A stretch of 64,000 bases of DNA, from positions 1-64,000 of the forward strand of contig CAVXTT010000021.1 in NCBI GenBank assembly GCA_963764685.1. Reading direction: 5' to 3'. This stretch comes from CAVXTT01 sp963764685. Lineage in GTDB: Bacteria > Bacteroidota > Ignavibacteria > Ignavibacteriales > Ignavibacteriaceae. Under the pieces are notes generated by a model. The model did not search any database. It worked only from the letters and a program-made list of their open reading frames with translations, and was not told where the DNA came from. This document shows positions 8,251-16,531 of this stretch, one piece after another. A program made the position numbers and the translations under genes. Position 1 is the first letter of the stretch. Every line of letters begins with the position of its first letter.

Positions 8251-8580
8251 CTATAGATCTTTTTCATTAATTGAGTTAACCATATTATCGAAGTGTTCGA
8301 AGGGGAGCAGGTTCGAGAATTTTAATTTGTGATTGCTTGTATTTACTATTCTTACCCGTAACCGGTGATCGGAACTGAGGTTCTCAAAAACAGATCTTAT
8401 ATCATCACCACTTGCGGGTTCTTTTATATTCAGGAAAACATAATCAGGGGCTTCTTCTTCAATTAATTTATTTACTGAATCCGCCGATACGATGTAAGTA
8501 TCATAATCATAAATTTTTAAAGCATTGCGCAGTAGAAATCTACGTTGAGAACGGTCTTCAACAAATAATATTTTTTTCAT
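8251..8580 (-). CDS. degenerate receiver-domain protein
   Basis: 109 aa. The start MKKILFVEDRSQRRFLLRNAL copies the acidic pocket of a receiver (Glu8, Asp9), but the expected phospho-acceptor Asp after the third strand is Asn (DYVFLNIKEP). The Thr/Ser strand survives as IVNTS, and no clear KP loop follows. There is no output domain. It is therefore probably a phosphorylation-independent single-domain receiver or a decaying regulator. It stands alone, convergent with pepT, with no kinase beside it. Confidence 0.6.
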   Translation of the reverse strand: MKKILFVEDRSQRRFLLRNALKIYDYDTYIVSADSVNKLIEEEAPDYVFLNIKEPASGDDIRSVFENLSSDHRLRVRIVNTSNHKLKFSNLLPFEHFDNMVNSINEKDL

Positions 8581-8709
8581 AGTCAGAGGGGGTGTAAAAA
8601 GTTATCTGAAGGCAAAGTTAAGGTATAAAAAAATAATTATTGTGATTTCTGGTATAATGTACCATCGTAACAAGAAAATCGATCCGGTATTCGAGCATAA
8701 CAACCACAT

Positions 8710-8940
8710 AATAGACCATCTACGAAGGTCATCTGCATTGGAATTAATTTCTGCCTACTATAATATACCATCTACGATGGTAGGACAGGATCTCATACCA
8801 TAGAATCTTGCAGGGTTACATCTGTGATGGTTCCAAAATAGTGGCTTATACCGGCGGAATGATTCTGAGAACCCTGTATGGGTTCAATTATAGTAGCATA
8901 CCAGTAATTCAAGAAATCGACCCTCGGAGAGCGGTCTATT
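8710..8940 (+). repeat. structured repeat family A, copy 1 (full length)
   Basis: A 231-bp unit beginning AATAGACC and ending GGTCTATT, so its ends are inverted repeats. Inside are hairpins: GACC..GGTC at the start, TACCATC-TAC-GATGGTA, GAACCC-TGTAT-GGGTTC and a final GACC..GGTC. Copy 3 is nearly identical. It is followed by a 44-bp AT-rich tract (from about 8941) that is repeated after copy 2. Confidence 0.8.
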
Positions 8941-8980
8941 AATTTTCTAGATTTTATCCTTTTGATCTTCAAAATACAAT

Positions 8981-9128
8981 TCTGCTAGTATAATTTACCA
9001 TCTACGATAGTAGAACATTTCCAATTAGGGGCTTACACCAGCTGGATGATCCTGAGAACCCTGTATGGGTTCAATTATAGTAGCAAACCGATAATACAAA
9101 CAAATCGACTCTCGTAGAGCGGTCTATT
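8981..9128 (+). repeat. structured repeat family A, copy 2 (shortened)
   Basis: This copy lacks the opening hairpin and part of the middle. It keeps the TACCATC hairpin in degenerate form, the GAACCC/GGGTTC hairpin and the GGTCTATT end. The trailing 44-bp tract (TTTTCTAGATTTTA...CAAAATACAATT) recurs after it, so copies 1 and 2 form a tandem array directly upstream of the transposase start. Confidence 0.75.
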
Positions 9129-9204
9129 AATTTTCTAGATTTTACCCTCTCTTTGATCTTCAAAATACAATTCATATCTTTAATTATATTTAATAGGGGA
9201 GAAT

Positions 9205-9675
9205 ATGAAACCGGGTAGCTTCACTCAAATATATATTCACATCATTTTTGCTGTAAAATTCAGAGAAAACCTGCTTCAAATGAAACACCAGCCGGAGGTT
9301 TACAGCTACATTACAGGCATCCTCCGTAACCGGGGACATAAACCAATGGCTGTAAACGGTATGCCGGATCATATCCATATTTTATTAAGCTATAATTTAA
9401 ATGATAAAATTCCCGATCTTGTTCGTACTATTAAAAAGGAATCGTCAAATTTTATAAATCAAAAAAACTGGTTCCCGAAGTCCTTTCAGTGGCAGGATGG
9501 TTACGGGGCTTTCTCATATTCTAAATCTCAGATCGATGTGCTGGTGAATTATATTATACATCAGGAAATACATCACACAAAGAGAACATTCCAGCAGGAG
9601 TATTTGACGTTTCTTCAAAAATTCGGAATTCAATATGATGATAAATTTCTTTTTTATTTACCTGTGGATCATTAG
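9205..9675 (+). CDS. IS200/IS605-family (Y1 HUH) transposase, REP-associated type
   Basis: 156 aa. The HUH metal motif is DHIHIL (about residues 54-59), preceded by GMP. The catalytic tyrosine is expected in the helix VNYIIHQEIHHTKRTF (about residues 114-129), the Y-x3-Q/E-x-HH signature of the family. A conserved ESSNFINQKNWFP segment and the FQWQDGYGAFSYS block are also present. AGGGGAG precedes the ATG. Enzymes of this class cut and rejoin single-stranded DNA at hairpins. The gene is intact and sits inside family A repeats, which are its probable substrates (inference). Confidence 0.9.
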   Translation: MKPGSFTQIYIHIIFAVKFRENLLQMKHQPEVYSYITGILRNRGHKPMAVNGMPDHIHILLSYNLNDKIPDLVRTIKKESSNFINQKNWFPKSFQWQDGYGAFSYSKSQIDVLVNYIIHQEIHHTKRTFQQEYLTFLQKFGIQYDDKFLFYLPVDH

Positions 9676-9696
9676 AATTAATGTCCATATAAATTT

Positions 9697-9925
9697 AATA
9701 GACCATCTACGAAGGTCATCAGCATTGGAATTAACTCTGCTACTATAATATACCATCTACGATGGTAGGACAGGATCTCATACCATAGAATCTTGCAGGG
9801 TTACATCTGTGATGGTTCCAAAATAATGGCTTATACCAGCTGGATGATCCTGAGAACCCTGTATGGGTTCAATTATAGTAGCATACCAATAATACAAGAA
9901 ATCGACCCTCGTAGAGCGGTCTATT
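9697..9925 (+). repeat. structured repeat family A, copy 3 (full length)
   Basis: A 229-bp unit from AATAGACC to GGTCTATT, nearly identical to copy 1 (8710-8940) apart from scattered substitutions and small indels. Several changes are in hairpin stems or loops; for example CCAGCTGG here is CCGGCGG in copy 1. It starts about 20 bp after the transposase stop codon. Confidence 0.8.
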
Positions 9926-9934
9926 AATTACTTA

Positions 9935-10016
9935 ATATTACCGATGGTAGGGGGCTTATACCGGCCTGGATGATCTTGAGAACCCTGTATCGGTTCAATT
10001 ATAGCAGCGGTCTATT
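9935..10016 (+). repeat. structured repeat family A, copy 4 (short)
   Basis: About 82 bp. It keeps a half CCGATGGTA arm, the GGGGCTTATACCGGCCTGG block, the GAACCC/GGTTC hairpin and the GGTCTATT end, and lacks the first half of the unit. Confidence 0.65.
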
Positions 10017-10087
10017 ATATTGATCGCATAATAGAATACATCAATGATAAAATTCTTATTGGGCAGGACGAACCGGTTCGAAAAAAA

Positions 10088-10825
10088 TTAAAATCTTACT
10101 TCCGTTCTTTTGATGAAATTTACGATTACCTCGTCATCGGAGTTTAATAATTCTTCCGGTGTTCCCCTGAAATAAATTTTCCCCTCGTGCAGCAATGCCA
10201 CAATATGGGCTACATTTTTTACACTGTACATATCGTGGGTGACTACAACGGATGTTACCTGTATTTTTTCGCTGAGCTCCCTGATTAAATTATCGATCGA
10301 ATCTGACATAATGGGATCCAGTCCCGTGGTGGGTTCATCATATAAAATATAATCGGGATTGGTAATAAGAGCCCGTGCAAGTCCTACCCTTTTTTTCATT
10401 CCTCCCGACAGCTCCGAGGGTTTTAATTTTTCTACACCCGGAAGTCCTACCAGTTCAAGCTTTTCCGCCACATTCTTTTGTATATCCTTTTGAGAATAAC
10501 CGTTGCCTGATTCAACCAGTGGGAGGGAAATATTCTCCTCTACAGTCATAGAATCAAACAATGCAGAACCCTGAAAAAGGAAACCGAATTTTCTTCTTAT
10601 CAGGTAAAGATCTTTTTCATTAAGCTCATTAATTATTTCACCTTCAACCTTAACATAGCCGCCGTCCGGTTTTAGAAGTCCCACTATATGCTTTATTAGG
10701 ACACTTTTCCCGGAACCGCTCTTCCCGATAATAACAGTAGTTTCTCCTTTGTTAATATCAAGATCAATTCCGTTAAGGACATTCTTGCCGCCAAAGTTCT
10801 TTACTAAATTCCGGATCTCAATCAT
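10088..10825 (-). CDS. mlaF: ABC transporter ATPase of the Mla (phospholipid/toluene-tolerance) type
   Basis: 245 aa, cytoplasmic ATPase. Walker A GKSGSGKS is at residues 34-41, the Q-loop is in FLFQGSALFDSMTVEENI, the signature LSGGMKKR is at 139-146, Walker B is YILYDEP at 159-165, and the switch His197 is in VVVTHDM. The FQGSALFDSMTV..N and SGGMKKRVGLARAL blocks are typical of MlaF, which powers lipid traffic between inner and outer membranes with the MlaE permease and the MCE-domain protein MlaD. Neither partner is next to it here: upstream is intergenic DNA and downstream is the repeat/transposase unit, which may have separated the operon. Confidence 0.85.
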   Translation of the reverse strand: MIEIRNLVKNFGGKNVLNGIDLDINKGETTVIIGKSGSGKSVLIKHIVGLLKPDGGYVKVEGEIINELNEKDLYLIRRKFGFLFQGSALFDSMTVEENISLPLVESGNGYSQKDIQKNVAEKLELVGLPGVEKLKPSELSGGMKKRVGLARALITNPDYILYDEPTTGLDPIMSDSIDNLIRELSEKIQVTSVVVTHDMYSVKNVAHIVALLHEGKIYFRGTPEELLNSDDEVIVNFIKRTEVRF

Positions 10826-11171
10826 GATATGAAAAATAACAAAAAGAATCCGCTTAAATAAAGAAAAAAGAGAGATGGTGAATTCTTACACCTCTGTTTT
10901 TTATTCATTTATCGGAGTCGTTATAAATATTTGAAAAAAATTTAGTTTTTACTTATTAATGCCGGGGTTATGCACAGAAAATGCAAAGACAGGCTATAGG
11001 CAAAAAGTTTACTTTTAGGCTGAGCATTGTCCGTGCACCGTCCGGGCGTCGCCCGACCACTACCAGGTTCTTTAGAAAATTTTTATCTGGAATTATTACC
11101 ACTTATCAAATATTCCGGAATATTTCCCCAAATCTGCTTAGTTTAACACACTAACTTTCTGAAAGTGGAAT
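10826..11171. other. intergenic region between mlaF and sppA
   Basis: 346 bp between divergent genes, so promoters for both are expected here. The only structure I see is a perfect GC hairpin, CGGGCGTCGCCCG, at 11043-11055 inside a short GC-rich island (GTCCGTGCACCGTCC...). No RNA gene or coding frame is supported. Confidence 0.5.
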
Positions 11172-13592
11172 ATGAAAAAGCTAATTATTCTATTATTACT
11201 ATTAACCGGAATATCTGTTTATCCGCAGCAATTCCCTGATTATTACCAGCAGAACCGTTTTGGATTAACATCTCCGGGAGCAATGAAATACGGGCTTTAC
11301 GGATATGTAAACCCTGCAATTCTTGCCACAATGGATCAGCCTGATCTTCTTTTAACCTGGAGTACCTTAAAAGGGGAAGACTGGAATGCATTCAACAACT
11401 GGGGCATTTTTGCAGCAGTACCCAATTTCGGCTTCGCTGCCGTAACCCAAAAAATGAATGGTGCGGTAGTTACAGATTATAAACTTTCCACCGCGATGGG
11501 CAATGAGGCTTACAGTTTTGGACTAGGTCTGGGCTGGTCGTCGGGTCACCAGGATTACTTTGAAAGAAATACTCTCTGGACAGCAGGTTTGTTATTGAGG
11601 CCAATAAATTATTTGTCGGTCGGGCTAATAGCCAACTGGACAAGCGCTAAAGATGAGTATGTGATAGATGCCGGTATAAGACCCCTGGGAAATGAATTGA
11701 TAACTTTGTTCGGCGATTATGTTTATACAGAAGATCAGCCTGATGCGGCAAACATTTGGAGTGCAGGCGTAGCTCTTGAACCTTATGACGGTATAAGATT
11801 CACAGGAAGATATTTTGAAAATGAAATTTTTAACGTAGGCGTTGAACTGAGTTTCGGCAGGACAGGAATTTTCAGCAAATCTGATTTTAATGAAGATGGA
11901 GAATATGCCTCGAATGTATTCGGGATAAGGGTTGGAGCCTACGACCGGAATACAATTCCCAAAATATTTAAGAAAGAGCAGTATGCAGAAATTGATCTTA
12001 ACGGACCTGTAAAATATCAGCGCTTCAAATGGTTTGATAATTCCAATACGCTGATGGATCTTCTTGAACAAATTGATGCAGCCGCAAAAGATGAAACTGT
12101 TTCAGGAATCGCAATAAATCTCTCGGGAATGGAAATCAACAGGGAAATGATCTGGGAGATCAGGGAGAAGATGCTTGAGTTCAGGGCTGCCGGTAAAAAG
12201 ATCTACGTCTATTTTGACCGGCTGAATATTGATGGATATTACCTTGCCTCTGCAGCTGATAAAATAATTATGGATCCTGCAGGAATGGTTACTCTTGAAG
12301 GAATGCTGATGGGAAGACAGTATTATAAGCAGACCCTCGAAAAACTTGGTGTTGGATTTACCGAATGGAGATACTTTAAATATAAATCTGCTGCTGAAAC
12401 CTTCAGCAGGGATAAAATGTCGGAAGCTGACAGGGAGCAGCGCCAGGCGCTTGTAGATGATTTTTATGCGCTTGAAAAAGACGGCATAACAAGCGGAAGA
12501 AATATAACCCGGACATCATTTGATGACATTGTAAATAACCAGGTATTTTTGATCTATGATGATGCAAAGAAAGCAGGGCTTGTAGATGAAGCGGGCAGAT
12601 GGGAAAACGTTAAGGAATTAGTTAAAAAGGAAACCGGAAATGATCATTTCCTTCATCCCGGAATGCTTGAAAAGTTTCAGCTGCCTGATGATAATTACTG
12701 GGGTCAAAAACCGCAGATCGCAGTTATCTATGCATTAGGAGCTTGTGCAATGGATGAAGGAATTACCGCCAGGAAACTTGTAAAAGATGTCCAATGGGCT
12801 GTTGAAAATAAAAATGTAAAAGGGATTGTTCTGCGTGTAGATTCACCCGGCGGCGATGGACTGGCATCCGATATAATAGCTGAAGCTTTAAGAAAAGCTG
12901 AAGGGAAAAAGCCGGTTATAATTTCACAGGGATATGTTGCTGCTTCCGGTGGATACTGGCTTTCTATGTACGGGGATACAATTGTTGCTGCACCGAATAC
13001 CATAACCGGCTCCATAGGTGTTATAGGAGGCTGGGCATACAATAAAGAATTAAAAGATAAGCTGGGTGTTACAACAGATTATGTTAAACAGGGAGACCAC
13101 GCAGATCTCGGATTCGGATTTACGGTTCCATTGATCGGTATGACATTACCCGACAGGGATCTTACCAAAGAAGAACAGGCAAGAGCTGAAGAGCTGATCA
13201 AAAAAATGTATAACGAGTTTGTTGGTAAAGTTGCTGACGGAAGAGGAAGACAATTTGATGATATCCAGGAAATAGCACAGGGAAGAGTATGGTCGGGAGT
13301 AGATGGAAAAAGCAACGGGCTTGTTGACGTGCTTGGAGGATTAGATCACGCAATAAAAATCACTATCGATAAAGCAGGCTTAACAGGAAAAGAATATGAT
13401 GTCATCGAACTCCCTGAACCTAAGTGGTTCAGCTTTGATTCCTTTATGCCTAAACTTTTCGGATTTGATTATAAAGAAGACCTGACCTTTAAAACATTCA
13501 AGCTGCGCCTGCAGCATAACGGCGAGCCGATGCCGATGCTGCCTTTGGAAGATGCACTTGACTGGGAAATGAAAATGGGAAGACAAAAATAG
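11172..13592 (+). CDS. sppA: signal peptide peptidase SppA (S49) with N-terminal barrel-like domain
   Basis: 806 aa, far longer than typical SppA (about 600). A signal peptide (MKKLIILLLLLTGISVYPQ) is followed at about residues 20-270 by an outer-membrane-type beta-strand region (for example YSFGLGLGWSSG and YLSVGLIANW). The S49 part begins near 280 and contains two tandem clp-fold halves. The predicted general-base Lys405 lies in FKYKSAAETF, and the nucleophile Ser592 in YVAASGGYW, flanked by RVDSPGGDG and TGSIGVIGG. SppA degrades leftover signal peptides at the inner membrane. An attached barrel would place this protease at the outer membrane or alter its substrates (inference). An ordinary monocistronic gene is suggested by the gaps on both sides. 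Confidence 0.9.
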   Translation: MKKLIILLLLLTGISVYPQQFPDYYQQNRFGLTSPGAMKYGLYGYVNPAILATMDQPDLLLTWSTLKGEDWNAFNNWGIFAAVPNFGFAAVTQKMNGAVVTDYKLSTAMGNEAYSFGLGLGWSSGHQDYFERNTLWTAGLLLRPINYLSVGLIANWTSAKDEYVIDAGIRPLGNELITLFGDYVYTEDQPDAANIWSAGVALEPYDGIRFTGRYFENEIFNVGVELSFGRTGIFSKSDFNEDGEYASNVFGIRVGAYDRNTIPKIFKKEQYAEIDLNGPVKYQRFKWFDNSNTLMDLLEQIDAAAKDETVSGIAINLSGMEINREMIWEIREKMLEFRAAGKKIYVYFDRLNIDGYYLASAADKIIMDPAGMVTLEGMLMGRQYYKQTLEKLGVGFTEWRYFKYKSAAETFSRDKMSEADREQRQALVDDFYALEKDGITSGRNITRTSFDDIVNNQVFLIYDDAKKAGLVDEAGRWENVKELVKKETGNDHFLHPGMLEKFQLPDDNYWGQKPQIAVIYALGACAMDEGITARKLVKDVQWAVENKNVKGIVLRVDSPGGDGLASDIIAEALRKAEGKKPVIISQGYVAASGGYWLSMYGDTIVAAPNTITGSIGVIGGWAYNKELKDKLGVTTDYVKQGDHADLGFGFTVPLIGMTLPDRDLTKEEQARAEELIKKMYNEFVGKVADGRGRQFDDIQEIAQGRVWSGVDGKSNGLVDVLGGLDHAIKITIDKAGLTGKEYDVIELPEPKWFSFDSFMPKLFGFDYKEDLTFKTFKLRLQHNGEPMPMLPLEDALDWEMKMGRQK

Positions 13593-13624
13593 TGCGGACG
13601 TGCTGACGTGCGGAGGTGCGGACG
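13593..13624 (+). repeat. 8-bp degenerate tandem repeat (GTGCGGAC)
   Basis: Directly after the sppA stop come four 8-base units: GTGCGGAC, GTGCTGAC, GTGCGGAG, GTGCGGAC. Short GTGCGGA runs also follow other genes here (near 8200, 24670, 28690, and inverted near 38340). Confidence 0.7.
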
Positions 13625-13724
13625 AAATAAGGATAAAGAGAACTTCCTTTTTTACTGGTATTAAAACTTATTCTGTCCTTTTCCTGTTCCCTCTCCTGGG
13701 AAGAAGAGAGGGTTAGGGTGAGGT

Positions 13725-14228
13725 CTATTCCATCAGATCAAAATAAACCTGGTAAGTCTTCTCATCAAAGCAGACGAAGAATACTTTTTCAATTTCAGGG
13801 TGAGCGGCTAAAAATTCTTTGACTTCTTTTAATGCTATCTCAGCTGCTCTATCGTGAGGAAATGCATAAACTCCTGTACTGATCGCAGGGAACGCGATCG
13901 TCTTTATATTATTTTCGGCAGCAAGCTTTAGTGAATTTTTATAGCAGGAAGCAAGAAGCTCATCTTCATTCTTATCCCCTCCCTGCCATACGGGACCTAC
14001 AGTATGAATGATATACTTTGCCGGAAGGTGAAAACCGGGAGTCATTTTAGCCTCTCCTGTATTGCACCCGTTTAATTTTTTACATGCTTCCAGAAGTTCA
14101 GGTCCGGCTGCACGGTGTATGGCGCCATCTACTCCTCCCCCTCCAAGTAGAGTTGAGTTTGCGGCATTAACAATAGCATCAGCATTCAATCTTGTTATAT
14201 CTCCTTGTACGAGCGCTATCCTATCCAT
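13725..14228 (-). CDS. macro-domain protein, O-acetyl-ADP-ribose deacetylase type
   Basis: 167 aa, a single macro domain of the YmdB/MacroD class. The hallmark N-terminal block IVNAANSTLLGGGGVDGAIHRAAGPEL (about residues 19-43) holds the Asn and Asp residues that activate the catalytic water and bind the distal ribose. The second ligand loop is FPAISTGVYAFPHDRAA. These enzymes hydrolyse O-acetyl-ADP-ribose and remove mono-ADP-ribose from acidic residues. It is a stand-alone gene, divergent from acsA. Confidence 0.93.
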   Translation of the reverse strand: MDRIALVQGDITRLNADAIVNAANSTLLGGGGVDGAIHRAAGPELLEACKKLNGCNTGEAKMTPGFHLPAKYIIHTVGPVWQGGDKNEDELLASCYKNSLKLAAENNIKTIAFPAISTGVYAFPHDRAAEIALKEVKEFLAAHPEIEKVFFVCFDEKTYQVYFDLME

Positions 14229-14397
14229 TTTAGCCTTCTGTTTTTTTAATAAATGTAAAGAAAATACGTTTTATTTCAAAGATTGATATGCTTAACAAAT
14301 AGCAAATAAAAATATTTACTATGACTATTGCTGTCAGAGACATCTTTTTCTTAATTTGCAGTTGTTGTTTCTAATTGTTTACTAATCAGAGGTGAAT

Positions 14398-16123
14398 ATG
14401 CTGGTCCTCTCTCGTCCTAACATCCCCCCGTATGAAGAAATCTATAATAATTTTTCCTGGGATATTGCCCGCAAAGAACTAGATTACAAAGAGGGCGGTC
14501 TGATAAACATCGGTGAATACTGCACCGACAGGATCTGCCGTATGGGTAAATCAGAAAAGACTGCTCTTATCTGGGAAGGTTATACCGGTGAAGAAAAAAG
14601 GTATACCTTTAATGATATGAGAGTTCTTACAAATACCATAGCAAAATTTCTAAAAGACCTTGGTATACAGCCCGGTGAAAGGGTTTGTCTTTTTATGGAT
14701 AAAGTTCCTGAACTTTATTTCGGCTTCCTCGGTATACTTAAGCTTGGTGCAATTGCACAGCCTTTATTCTCTGCATTCGGATCTGAATCATTATTAACAA
14801 GACTTAGCCGATGCAGGAACATCGGCAATCTTTACCCAGAAGAAACATCTGCCGAAAGTGAGGAACATTTTAAACGATCTTCCTACACTAAAACATATTA
14901 TTATTGTTGATGAGGAAAGCGGAAAAGCTTTAAGGGATACGTGAAATTGTTTTTCATATGGATAAAGCCGAGCGTGTAGAACATTTTGATATATATCCCT
15001 CAACTGCAGAAACACCTTCTGTTCTCCATTATACATCAGGAACTACGGGAAAACCAAAAGGTGCACAGCACGTTCATTATTCATTAATATCTCAGTATAT
15101 AACTGCAAAGTATGTTCTTGATATTCAGGAAGATGATATTTACTGGTGCACAGCAGATCCCGGATGGGTAACAGGAACGTCCTACGGAATAATAGGCGCC
15201 TGGGCAAATGGTGTAACTCAATGTGTTATGGATGCAGGGTTCAAAGCTGAGTCCTGGTATAAGTTCATTGAGAAGCATAAAATTACAATATGGTACTCTG
15301 CACCCACAGCTATAAGAGCCTTGATGAAAGAGGGAAAGGAAATTGTAAAGAAGCACGATCTTATCAACTCTGCGTCATCTTGCAAGCGTAGGTGAACCTT
15401 TAAATGCTGAAGCAGTGATCTGGTCGCAGGAAGTTTTCGGACTCCCCTTCCACGACAGCTTCTGGCAGACAGAAACGGGAAGTATTGTAATCAGTAATTA
15501 TCCCGGAATGAAAATAAAACCCGGCTCAATGGGAAAACCTTTCCCCGGAATTACTGCAACAGTTGTTGATCTGAAAACTTTCCTTCCAATAACTAAACGC
15601 GGAATTGTAGGAATGATTGCACTTAAACCTGGGTGGCCTGCAATGTTCCGCACCTACTGGAATAACGAAGAAACATATAAAAATAAATTTAAGAACGGCT
15701 GGTATCTTTGCGGCGACCGCGCCAGTATTGATGAAGATGGATACTTCTGGTTTGTCGGAAGAGATGATGATGTTATAAATACAGCCGGACATCTTAGTTG
15801 GTCCTTTCGAAATTGAATCTGCATTACTGGAACATCCTGCTGTTGCTGAATCTGCAGTAGTAGGTAAACCTGATCCAATGAATATGGAAGTTGTAAAAGC
15901 GTTCATTACTCTGAAACCCGGAAACTCCCCTTCCAAAATGCTCGAACTGGAGATAATGAACTTTATTAGGAAAAAACTGTCACCACTTGCAATGCCCCAG
16001 GAAATTGAATTCGTTGATTCACTGCCTAAGACAAGAAGCGGAAAGATTATGCGGAGAGTTCTGCGTGCAAAGGAATGGGGTGAAGAAATTGGTGATATCT
16101 CTACACTTGAAAATGATATGTAG
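14398..16123 (+). CDS. acsA: acetyl-CoA synthetase, AcsA type (four frame errors in this assembly)
   Basis: Converts acetate, ATP and CoA to acetyl-CoA. Family motifs are spread over several frames: YTSGTTGKPKGAQH (AMP-binding P-loop), TADPGWVTGTSYG, HDSFWQTETG, WYLCGDRA, FVGRDDDVINTAGH and the C-terminal PKTRSGKIMRR with the acetylatable lysine. One surplus base lies in each of 14803-14806 (CTTA), 14936-14939, 15360-15363 (CTTA) and 15793-15796 (CTTA). Removing them gives one 573-aa protein, very close to the roughly 570 aa of Bacillus-type AcsA. The ATG at 14398 is preferred to the GTG at 14392 because AGAGG precedes it at proper spacing. It heads a rightward group with an acyl carrier protein and two Kbl-family genes. 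Confidence 0.9.
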
Positions 16124-16269
16124 TTTTCTTGATCTAAATACAAAGTGATTCTGTTCCTTAGTCCGGAATAAAAATCTTGACCGGTGTTCCGGGCAGCAGC
16201 TTAAAATATAAGTCTGCTTAAGAGTTTACTTAATTCATTCATCGTCCATAACTAAAATGGAGCACTTCT

Positions 16270-16521
16270 ATGGCAGCAGTACGTGATATAGTTCTTGAGT
16301 ATGTTAAAAACGAATACCTTCAGGAGGGGGATGATCTTGTTGTAAATTATGATACACCCCTGATATCAGGCGGTATCGTTGATTCCTTCTCAATGGTTTC
16401 ACTGCTGGTTTTTCTTGAAACAAAGTACAACATTAAAATTCCTGATTCAAAAGCAACACCGGAAGCATTTGACAGTGTAAACAACATTGTCAACCTTCTT
16501 AAAGAATTTAATGTACAATAG
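16270..16521 (+). CDS. acyl carrier protein
   Basis: 83 aa, one small acidic helical domain. The phosphopantetheine attachment serine is in GGIVDSFSMVSLLVFLE (about residues 37-53; DSFS replaces the common DSL/DSM). The third helix region FDSVNNIVNLL closes the fold. It lies 146 bp after acsA and only 10 bp before the Kbl-like gene at 16532, whose GGAGG ribosome site begins at the ACP stop, so ACP and Kbl-like enzyme are almost certainly co-expressed. It is not near fab genes, so it is more likely a dedicated carrier than the housekeeping fatty-acid ACP (inference). Confidence 0.85.
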   Translation: MAAVRDIVLEYVKNEYLQEGDDLVVNYDTPLISGGIVDSFSMVSLLVFLETKYNIKIPDSKATPEAFDSVNNIVNLLKEFNVQ

Positions 16522-16531
16522 GAGGTTTAAT

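Larger units (their letters stand above)
8710..10016 (+). mobile_element. IS200/REP-associated transposase unit with flanking family A repeats
   Basis: One HUH transposase gene (9205-9675) is bracketed by two family A repeats upstream and two downstream, all in the same orientation. Each unit has inverted ends and several hairpins, the type of DNA recognised by Y1 HUH transposases. This layout matches REP-associated tyrosine transposases more than a simple insertion sequence. No target-site duplication is evident, as expected for this group. Confidence 0.65.
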
